64,000 bases of DNA. Origin: Syntrophaceae bacterium. Lineage in GTDB: Bacteria > Desulfobacterota > Syntrophia > Syntrophales > Smithellaceae. The translations under genes and the position numbers were made by a program. Under the pieces are notes generated by a model, which saw only the letters and a program-made list of their open reading frames with translations, was not told the DNA's origin and made no database searches. Shown here one piece after another: positions 26,297 to 33,474 of the stretch (the first letter of the stretch is position 1; each line of letters opens with the position of its first letter). The stretch lies in assembly GCA_018436925.1 (NCBI GenBank), contig JAHDKI010000001.1:62001-126000 (forward strand). The letters are read 5' to 3'.

Positions 26297-27487
26297 ATGG
26301 ATAAGGCGGTAAAGTCCGGCAATCGGCTGATTCGAGTGAAGGGGGGGATTATTGGCCCTTGCGATCCCAGACCCGGCAGTTTGAAAACGAAAAATAGAGG
26401 CGATTACCCGGATGTCAGTCGCGCGCATCTGGATGCTGCCGAATTATATGCGGATGAACGGCTCGCCGGCGGCATTCCTCTTTGCGACGAATCGATAGCG
26501 CTGATTTGTCATCTCTTTACGGAAGAGGAAGCGTTGTTGGTACGGCACCTCAAACCCGGGGCGCCGCTGACCGCCTCCGCGTTGGCTGAAGCCGAACATC
26601 GGTCGATAGAAGAGGTGAAAGAGAGTTTGCGTGTTTTGTCGGAGGAAAAGAACATTCTTGTCCGGCTCGGTGAAGGTGACGCCGCTCTGTATTTGACGGT
26701 TCCGATTCTACCGGGAGTTTTCGAGCTGACTATGGCGCGGCGGTCCGTGGACACGCTTACCGACTGGCACCGCCGTTTCTGCGAATTATTCGAGACGCTT
26801 TTTGAAACCGGTTACACGACGGGCTACAATCCGGCGACCCCACCGCCGATCAAGTATCTGACCGTGGGCAAGATCGTAAAGTCCAATCCCGTCGCCATGC
26901 CGTCGGACAAGCTGGAAGAGGTGTTTTCCCGCTATCAATCGTTCGGCCTGACTTTATGCGCCTGCCGAATGACGGAAAAAATCGTGGGCCGGGGCTGTGG
27001 TAAGCCTCTTGATGTCTGCATTACGCTGGGCCCGTTGGCTGAAATGTCCATCAAGAAAGGAAATTCTCGACGCATCACTGTGAAAGACGCCTTGGAAATC
27101 AAAGCGGAGGCTGAAGCCTCCGGTCTTGTCACGTGGATTGAAAACCAGGATCCAAAGCTGGGCGGAACCTCCTGCTCCTGCTGCGGGGACTGTTGTCATT
27201 TTATGCGAAGGGTATCCGAATTCAATATGCCCGGCAGAATCGCCCCGCCGCATTTTGTTCCCCGGATCAATCTGGATGCCTGTGCATTCTGCGGGAAATG
27301 TGCATTGGCCTGTCCTATGGGAGCGATTACAGTGGATACCGTTGATCGACAGTTTAACCACAATCTCAGTCGCTGCATCGGCTGCGCTCAATGCGCGGGG
27401 GCCTGCGACAAGTCCGGCAGCATAGAAATGGAGGCGGTTCCCAGGTATCAGGAATTTGTTCAAGACCGGATGGGGTATTTTCTTTAG
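26297..27487 (+). CDS. Iron-sulfur protein with two 4Fe-4S ferredoxin motifs
   Basis: A 396-residue cytoplasmic protein. About 60-150 looks like a winged-helix region (LTASALAEAEHRSIEEVKESLRVL). The middle has Cys-rich sites (LCACRMTEKIVGRGCG and SCSCCGDCCHF), and the end carries two 4Fe-4S motifs, CAFCGKCALACPMGAI and CIGCAQCAGACDKSGSI. It could pass electrons to the glycyl radical activase or to a substrate step; no partner is proven. Similar proteins occur beside anaerobic enzymes. GGGGGGG precedes the ATG. It is 68 bp before hypA and probably cotranscribed. Confidence 0.85.
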   Translation: MDKAVKSGNRLIRVKGGIIGPCDPRPGSLKTKNRGDYPDVSRAHLDAAELYADERLAGGIPLCDESIALICHLFTEEEALLVRHLKPGAPLTASALAEAEHRSIEEVKESLRVLSEEKNILVRLGEGDAALYLTVPILPGVFELTMARRSVDTLTDWHRRFCELFETLFETGYTTGYNPATPPPIKYLTVGKIVKSNPVAMPSDKLEEVFSRYQSFGLTLCACRMTEKIVGRGCGKPLDVCITLGPLAEMSIKKGNSRRITVKDALEIKAEAEASGLVTWIENQDPKLGGTSCSCCGDCCHFMRRVSEFNMPGRIAPPHFVPRINLDACAFCGKCALACPMGAITVDTVDRQFNHNLSRCIGCAQCAGACDKSGSIEMEAVPRYQEFVQDRMGYFL

Positions 27488-27555
27488 CAAGCGCGAAATT
27501 CTTGTGGCGCACATGGGAGTTGATTAATCGCGGAAGTGCAAGACGGATAACCTTC

Positions 27556-27900
27556 ATGCATGAGATGGGTCTTGTTCAGAATATTTTGGAAATTGTTGAG
27601 CAGGAGATGGACAAACACGGCGTGGCGAAGATCGCGGCCGTTCATTTGTCCGTGGGGGCGATGGCCTGCGTGGTTCCCGGGCAGATGAGATCATGCTTTG
27701 CAATCCTCACCGAAAATTCCCGCCTGGCCGGCGCCGAGCTCAAGATGACAATCGTTCCGGTAACTTATCGATGCGCTGCGTGCTGCAAAGAATTTACATC
27801 GGAGGGAATCTCTTTGGAGTGTCCCTGTTGCCGCGCCGGCGCGCCTGAAATGATCGCGGGCCGTGAATTGCAGGTCGAAAGCCTGGAGATCATGGACTAG
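27556..27900 (+). CDS. hypA: HypA-family zinc/nickel metallochaperone, orphan
   Basis: A 114-residue HypA. It begins MHEMGLVQNI, where His2 and Glu3 bind nickel in the family. The zinc site has two pairs, CAAC and CPCC, 12 residues apart, the family pattern. HypA delivers nickel to NiFe hydrogenase or urease, yet no hydrogenase or other hyp gene is in the window. Here it lies between an Fe-S protein and a glycyl radical enzyme under the shared operator. A longer frame from 27391 overlaps the previous gene and lacks the MHE start, so it was rejected. The ribosome site is weak. Confidence 0.9.
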   Translation: MHEMGLVQNILEIVEQEMDKHGVAKIAAVHLSVGAMACVVPGQMRSCFAILTENSRLAGAELKMTIVPVTYRCAACCKEFTSEGISLECPCCRAGAPEMIAGRELQVESLEIMD

Positions 27901-28216
27901 CTCAACGCCATTTTTAGAAACTCGCAGGGGGCGACTTTGCGTTCGGGGAAACAAGAAGGGCTGCTGCGGCTTTAAGATGATGGGGAAGCGTATGTGCAAA
28001 CGGTTCTGCTGTGAGCCGGCCTCCCCCGCTTGATTTTCTCAGATGCACGCGGACCTCGGCAGCCTGGATCAATGGCGGCGGATAGCTTAAAGGAATTGGC
28101 GCCATGCGCCGGGCTATGGCATGGATTCCAGGGCGTATTCTTAGCGGCCGGAGCGGGATCCCCTGAAAAAAGATGAAGTCGCCGGAAAGAAAGAAGACGG
28201 CGCCCAAATATTTTCC

Positions 28217-28245
28217 TTGACAAGAAGGATAAATATGATTATCTA
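28217..28245 (+). promoter_or_regulatory. Sigma-70 promoter of the glycyl radical enzyme gene
   Basis: TTGACA (28217-28222), 17-base spacer, TATCTA (28240-28245). The operator begins one base further on. Confidence 0.65.
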
Positions 28246-28246
28246 A

Positions 28247-28272
28247 TCTATAAAGTGTTATTGCTAAATAGT
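28247..28272. promoter_or_regulatory. 26-bp palindromic operator, copy D
   Basis: Left half TCTATAAAGTGTT, right half ATTGCTAAATAGT. It covers the transcription start of the glycyl radical enzyme promoter. Read in reverse it is closest to copy C. Confidence 0.7.
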
Positions 28273-28354
28273 ATAGAGTGCGAGTGGGTCAGAGAATAAA
28301 CGTCAAAGAGAGCAACATGAATAGAAATCCTTGGAAAGAAAGGGGATATAACGT

Positions 28355-30808
28355 ATGAGTCAGGCGGTTAACATCAATGAAAAAGCGGGTCAGCAGGACA
28401 TATCGGTTGAACCTTCAGTGCCGGCTACCGACCGAATCGCACGGATGAGAGAGGATATCCTCGCGGCGCAATATGAAGGCGATATTGAGCGGGCCCGTTT
28501 CTATACACGGTCCTATAAAAAGACGGAAGGGGAGCCGCCTTGCATGCGCGCGGCCAAGGCCCTTCAGGAAACCCTGCGCTGCATGTCCATTAAAATTGAC
28601 GAAGATGACATTCTTGTCGGCGCGAAAACCATCAAACGGGTCTCCGGGCCCATGGGAATTGAACGAACTTTTCAGGATCGGGTGTCGATGATAGCCGTTC
28701 CGTTCCACGGCAGAGAGGTAAAGGATATTTCATTTCTGGATGATGCGGCAACCGGCGGTTCTCTATGGGTTCGCAAGCTCCTTGAAATGTCGGACGAAGA
28801 AATTCGGGAAATGAAGGAAGAAATCATGCCCTATTGGACGGGGCGCAATATGAACAGCATGATGCTGGCGCGGTGGAGAGACGCAGGGTATCAATTCGAC
28901 AAGGATTACATCTATAAAATGGCGGCGACTGTAGCGGATATGCAGGGGCATGTCCTGATCGGGTTGAATCGAATTCTGACTCTGGGGTTTTTGGGCATTG
29001 CCAAGCAGGCGGCTGAAGAGTTGTCCAAACTTAAGCCCGGAGATGAAAAATTCGAATGGCGCAAAGATTTTCTGGAATCCGTTCAGGTGTCCTGCATGGC
29101 GGTTTGCGAACATTCCGCGCGGTATGCACAGCTTGCTGAAGAAATGGCCCGGACGGCCTCCGAACCCAGAAAATCCGAATTGATGCAGATCGCCGCGCGT
29201 TGCAGACGCGTTCCCGCCGAACCGCCGACGAGTTTCCTGGATGCCTTGCAGGCGGTATGGATGTCTCAGGTCGTCTTGCAGATCAGCTATGGCGAAGACT
29301 CGATTTTCTCGCCCGGGCGCGTGGATCAGTATCTTTACCCTCATTATAAGAAAGATTTGGAGGCCGAAAAGATCACTCGCGAGGTCGCCAAGGAGATGAT
29401 CGAAGAATATTACATCAAGCTGTCATCATTTACCGGATTCGGTCCCAATCATGTCACAATCGGCGGTGTGAATAAAAAGGGCGAGTGCGTGGTGAATGAG
29501 ATGTCGCATATCATGCTCGAATCCTTTAAAGATCTCAAGGCGATCCGCAACAGCCTCGCCGTCAGAATTTCCAAAAATACGCCGCGCGACTTTTTGCTTA
29601 AGACCTGCGAGGCGCACCGCAATACAACCGGCATTGCTATCTATAACGATGAGGTGGTCATCCGGGATCTCATGGCGGACGGATACTCGCTGGAAGATGC
29701 GAGGGACTATGGTTTGATCGGATGCGCCGAACTGGCGGGCTGCGGCAACAATAATGGATATGCTTCAGGAAGCGCCTGCAACCTCACCTCCGCAATGGAG
29801 ATGGCCCTCAATGAGGGCAAGCGGTATATTTCCGGATGGCAGGAGCAAGTCGGTGTGAAAACGTCCGCCGCAGGCGATTTTAAAAGCTTTGAAGACGTGA
29901 AAAAAGCCATGGCGGAACAGTTAACCCATGCGATCCAGGTCATGGTTGATTTATCGAATATAAAAGATCAAGTCATCGCCGAACATTTTCCCACGCCGCT
30001 TCTTTCGGCGACCATTGAAGGCTGTGTGGAGTCCGGCATGGACGTGACGCGGGGCGGCGCCCGCTATAACCACAGCACGGTGTCGGCCCAAGGGTTGGCG
30101 ACGACGGCAAATTCTCTTGCAGCGATTGAATGGGCTGTGTTTGATAAGAAGCTTCTGACGATGGAAGATCTGATGCGGCATTTGCGAAGCAATTATGCGG
30201 ATGCGGAGGATCTCCGGCTGCAGTTGCTCAATAAGGCGCCGAAATACGGCGCGGGGAATTCCAAAGCCGACGAGATCGCGCTGTGGGTTATGAACCTGCT
30301 CAATGATCAGTCGCGCAAGCATAAACGGCCGATGGACGGAGGCACATATCGTCCGCTGATGATTTCAGCCGGCACCCAGGTGATGGGAGGCCGTATTCTC
30401 GGGGCGACGCCGGACGGACGGAAAGCGGGCGAAGCGGTCTCCAACGGCATCTCGCCTTCCAATGGGACGGAATCCCAGGGCATGACGACGGCTTTGCGTT
30501 CGGTCGCCAAAGTTTCGGAACCGAAATTTTCCGGTGGGACGGCTTTGAACGTCACGATTAATCCAACGACGATTAAAACGGATGAAGGGCTGGAAAAATT
30601 CGCGTCGATGGTGGAGGCTTACTTCGAGCTGGGCGGCAGGCAAGTGCAATTCAATCCGGTTAACCGGCAGATGCTCTTGGAGGCGCAGAAAAAGCGAGAG
30701 GCTTATCCGGATCTGATGGTTCGCGTGTCCGGATATTCTTATCGGTTCATTGATCTTTCCCGCGGGCTTCAGGACGATATCATCGCGCGCACTGAATTCT
30801 GCATATAA
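28355..30808 (+). CDS. Glycyl radical enzyme of the pyruvate formate-lyase superfamily, substrate unknown
   Basis: An 817-residue glycyl radical enzyme. The radical glycine is G793 in MVRVSGYSYRF, 24 residues from the C-terminus. The thiyl Cys is C457 in YGLIGCAELAGCGNN, with Glu two residues on, as in the eliminase/dehydratase branch (diol dehydratase, choline lyase, hydroxyproline dehydratase). The residues around the Cys (GCAELAGCGNNNGY) do not match a subfamily I know, nor does Tyr after GYS in the glycine loop. Such enzymes cut C-O, C-N, C-S or C-C bonds without oxygen. The importer and porin under the same operator suggest an imported substrate. AAAGGGG precedes the ATG. The activase gene follows after a 608-bp gap. 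Confidence 0.93.
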   Translation: MSQAVNINEKAGQQDISVEPSVPATDRIARMREDILAAQYEGDIERARFYTRSYKKTEGEPPCMRAAKALQETLRCMSIKIDEDDILVGAKTIKRVSGPMGIERTFQDRVSMIAVPFHGREVKDISFLDDAATGGSLWVRKLLEMSDEEIREMKEEIMPYWTGRNMNSMMLARWRDAGYQFDKDYIYKMAATVADMQGHVLIGLNRILTLGFLGIAKQAAEELSKLKPGDEKFEWRKDFLESVQVSCMAVCEHSARYAQLAEEMARTASEPRKSELMQIAARCRRVPAEPPTSFLDALQAVWMSQVVLQISYGEDSIFSPGRVDQYLYPHYKKDLEAEKITREVAKEMIEEYYIKLSSFTGFGPNHVTIGGVNKKGECVVNEMSHIMLESFKDLKAIRNSLAVRISKNTPRDFLLKTCEAHRNTTGIAIYNDEVVIRDLMADGYSLEDARDYGLIGCAELAGCGNNNGYASGSACNLTSAMEMALNEGKRYISGWQEQVGVKTSAAGDFKSFEDVKKAMAEQLTHAIQVMVDLSNIKDQVIAEHFPTPLLSATIEGCVESGMDVTRGGARYNHSTVSAQGLATTANSLAAIEWAVFDKKLLTMEDLMRHLRSNYADAEDLRLQLLNKAPKYGAGNSKADEIALWVMNLLNDQSRKHKRPMDGGTYRPLMISAGTQVMGGRILGATPDGRKAGEAVSNGISPSNGTESQGMTTALRSVAKVSEPKFSGGTALNVTINPTTIKTDEGLEKFASMVEAYFELGGRQVQFNPVNRQMLLEAQKKREAYPDLMVRVSGYSYRFIDLSRGLQDDIIARTEFCI

Positions 30809-31416
30809 GGAGTTTTTGACAAGCATCCGGATTCTTGCCGAAGATGCGCTTATCGGAGAGGAAAGAGGGGGCTTATCGTCCGTTGAGACTCGGCGACGCT
30901 CGGTGAACCCGTCTTTGCGAAGCGACGCAATCGCGCAGAATAGAAAGGACAGCCGTGCATCGCTTTACCAGATGTGGGATTTCGCCCCGTGCCGTTTTGA
31001 ATATAGCCGCGCGTTGTAATCAAAGCCTTACGGGTGTCGGCTGTTGCCCGGAAAAATTCGGATCCGAGCGGATTTCCGCTACCGCGGCAAACCGGCTGCC
31101 TTGCGCGCACAGGAGGGTCGGCATAAAGGATTTTTTTATCCGCTTACACAGGTGGAACGATGCTCTGCGGGAAGCCTCTTGCCCTTCCCGTCTTTACCGA
31201 AACGCATCTATGGGCGTTTTACTTCGGCGCCCGGATTTTTCACGGCGTCCTGCCATTTCATCCGGATGGCATTTCCTGCCGGAAAAAGTCATCCGATTGT
31301 ATTGCCAATCGTGTCTTCTCGCAGGGCAGAGTGAAGCCTGTGGTAAGTGAGGTCTTTTGCCGACGTTTCGTGAACGGATGGCCCCATCCCATCATAGGAC
31401 AGGAATATAGAAAGCG
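30809..31416 (+). other. 608-bp gene-free stretch inside the island
   Basis: It lies between the glycyl radical enzyme and its activase, where one would expect adjacent genes. Several short open frames exist on both strands but none is recognisable or has a good ribosome site. It contains a TTGCGAAGCGACGCAA motif (30914-30929) like widespread short intergenic repeats. It may be the remains of a deleted gene. Confidence 0.45.
30914..30929. repeat. Short TTGCG...CGCAA intergenic repeat-like motif
   Basis: An inverted pair TTGCG/CGCAA around AAGCGA, resembling fragments of small interspersed repeats common in intergenic DNA of many anaerobes. Only one copy was noticed here, so this is a resemblance only. 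Confidence 0.25.
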
Positions 31417-32367
31417 ATGATGAACCGGCAGTTAAAAGGATCTCTGTTCAACATTCAATTCAATTCAACCGAAGACGGCCCGGGTATTCGAACGACCTTA
31501 TTTATGAAAGGTTGCCCGATGCGCTGTCCCTGGTGTCATAACCCTGAAGGGATCAGCCGCTCGCCCCAGCTGGTCTGGTACGAGTCCCGTTGCATCGGAG
31601 ATGAAAAATGCGTCGGCAAATGCCCAAAAGGCGCACTGGCCCTGACTGAAAAGGGAATCGTCATTGACCGGAAGATATGCGACGCCTGCGGGCAATGTGT
31701 GGATGTTTGTCCGTCTGCGGCTTTGGAACTCCTAGGGAAGGAATACACCGTGGAAGAAGCCGCGGATTTGGTTTTACGCGACAAAGTCTTCTACGAGAAA
31801 TCCGGCGGCGGAATGACGTTATCCGGCGGGGAACCGGCCATGCAGAATGAATTCGGCGCGGCCCTCATGCAAGTTGTCAAGAGTGAAGGGGTCCATGTCG
31901 CTCTGGATACGTGCCTGGGCGTCGGTTGGAAAGTGATGTCGCCGCTTGTCGAGCTGGCCGATTTGGTCTTGCTCGATATTAAAACCATGGATGAAAGCGA
32001 TCATCTGCGCTTGACCGGAATTCCTCTGAAATGGGTGCTTGACAATGCCCGGAAGGTATCCGAGACGAAAACGCCCATTTGGGTACGCACCCCGGTGATT
32101 CCCGGATACACGGACAAAGCCGACAGCATCCGGCAAATAGCCCGGTTCATCAGAAGCGAGTTGCCGTCAGCTTGTCGATACGATATTTTGGCTTTTAATA
32201 AAATTTGCGAGCCTAAGTATGCTCGATTGGGCATGTCCTGGACGCTGGCCGGGACCGATCTGTTGACGGAGGTGGTTATGGCGCGCCTGGAGGCGGAGGC
32301 GAAGGCTGAAGGGGTCGAGTTTGCGCGCTGGTCGGGCATGACCAACATCGACAAAGGGAATGGATAA
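31417..32367 (+). CDS. Glycyl radical enzyme activase (radical SAM)
   Basis: A 316-residue PFL-activase-type protein. The radical SAM motif is CPMRCPWC (CxxxCxxC) after EDGPGIRTTLFMKG. It also has an inserted ferredoxin domain with two 4Fe-4S motifs (CIGDEKCVGKCPKG and CDACGQCVDVCPS), as in activases of eliminase-type glycyl radical enzymes but not PflA itself. SGGEPAMQ is the SAM-binding GGE motif. It would place the radical on G793 of the upstream enzyme. Two ATGs (31417, 31420) are possible; the ribosome site is weak. Confidence 0.95.
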   Translation: MMNRQLKGSLFNIQFNSTEDGPGIRTTLFMKGCPMRCPWCHNPEGISRSPQLVWYESRCIGDEKCVGKCPKGALALTEKGIVIDRKICDACGQCVDVCPSAALELLGKEYTVEEAADLVLRDKVFYEKSGGGMTLSGGEPAMQNEFGAALMQVVKSEGVHVALDTCLGVGWKVMSPLVELADLVLLDIKTMDESDHLRLTGIPLKWVLDNARKVSETKTPIWVRTPVIPGYTDKADSIRQIARFIRSELPSACRYDILAFNKICEPKYARLGMSWTLAGTDLLTEVVMARLEAEAKAEGVEFARWSGMTNIDKGNG

Positions 32368-32512
32368 CCTTTACGGGGCTGAGCGGCAGAAGCGTGAAAC
32401 GGTTTTGCCGCATTCATCAAATAAGGCCAAATTCCTCTCGACAAACCCTGTTTTTTAAAATAGTCATCGATCAACGGAGTCTGCAAGACAATAACTTCTT
32501 AAGGGGTGAAAC

Positions 32513-33364
32513 ATGAAAAAAACAATAACAGTCGGTTTGATGCTGATCATGATCATGGCCACGGCGGGATGTTTTGCAGGGAAGATGACATTCAATCAAA
32601 CGTACTTGCCGGGCGCCGACGCGGATAAACCGGCGATCAAAGTCGTCTTTTCCAACGATGTCAATGACGATATTGCCGGCTACAACAGGAAGGCGAAATT
32701 GGCCAACAATATTGAGTTATCCTGGACGGCGCCGGACAAGCTGTATTTGCACCTCGAAAATTCATCCGTCTATATCATCAATCCCGCGACAGGGGACATG
32801 TCAAGACTCGCCGATGATGAAAGAAAAGAAGCGGCGGATCTGATCACAAAGAAAGTTAATATCACCAATACCGCTGCAAACAGCGGATTGGTGAAGAAAG
32901 TGATGAGTTACGTCTTGTCCACATTCGGGCAGCAATATACGGGAGAACTTCATGACCATGGAAATATCTTTGAGATTTACGCGGCCGTTGAAATGCAACG
33001 GGGAACCGATTCGTCGGAAAAATCCTGCGAATCGGCGCGTCTCAAGGCGAAGCTGACCAACTTTCAGGCAAAAGAAATGAATCTGCAATGGCCTTATCCC
33101 TGCGACTGGACACCGCAAACGATATCCAATTACAAAGTTCCGCAAATTTTAAGAAAGTTGCATATTTCCCCTTCCGGCAAATACATTTTATTCGAAGGCA
33201 ATCTGTATCGATTTGGAAAAGAACAAGTGGAAGCTCAATTGTTGTCAACTTATTCCGGTGTTGTCAGCATTGCCGTTAGACCGGATTGGTCAAGCATTGC
33301 GATTTTAAAAAAATCGGGCAACAAGCACTGGGTGGAATTTTTCACATTGAAAAATCTGGATTAA
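32513..33364 (+). CDS. Lipoprotein of unknown function
   Basis: A 283-residue lipoprotein with signal peptide and lipobox ATAGC (Cys20). No family was recognised. Near the end, LHISPSGKYILFEGNLYRF and SIAVRPDWSSIAILKKSG look like two blades of a beta-propeller-like repeat. AAGGGG precedes the ATG. It is the last gene before the right end repeat of the island; whether it belongs to the glycyl radical pathway is unknown. Confidence 0.75.
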   Translation: MKKTITVGLMLIMIMATAGCFAGKMTFNQTYLPGADADKPAIKVVFSNDVNDDIAGYNRKAKLANNIELSWTAPDKLYLHLENSSVYIINPATGDMSRLADDERKEAADLITKKVNITNTAANSGLVKKVMSYVLSTFGQQYTGELHDHGNIFEIYAAVEMQRGTDSSEKSCESARLKAKLTNFQAKEMNLQWPYPCDWTPQTISNYKVPQILRKLHISPSGKYILFEGNLYRFGKEQVEAQLLSTYSGVVSIAVRPDWSSIAILKKSGNKHWVEFFTLKNLD

Positions 33365-33474
33365 TCGGGACATGGGACGGGGGTCTTGGTCTGGCAACTT
33401 TTGCGTTGCACTCAACCGGCTGCAGACAAGGCCCGGTTAGTCGGAATCAAAGAGACACGGATGAATCGGATCGT

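Larger units (their letters stand above)
27901..28354 (+). other. Gene-free stretch before the glycyl radical enzyme gene
   Basis: A 454-bp gap. It holds a sigma-70 promoter (28217-28245) and operator copy D (28247-28272). A small GGCGC/GCGCC hairpin is at 28098-28110. No convincing gene on either strand. Confidence 0.5.

Noticed and set aside
28355..30808. Assignment of the glycyl radical enzyme as choline lyase, benzylsuccinate synthase or hydroxyphenylacetate decarboxylase
   Set aside because: The residues around the active Cys do not fit, no small subunits are encoded nearby, and the transporter type gives no clear substrate, so no name was given.
30955..31350. 131-codon open frame in the gap before the activase
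   Set aside because: No ribosome site, no recognised motif, unusual residue mix; overlapping frames on both strands look equally random.
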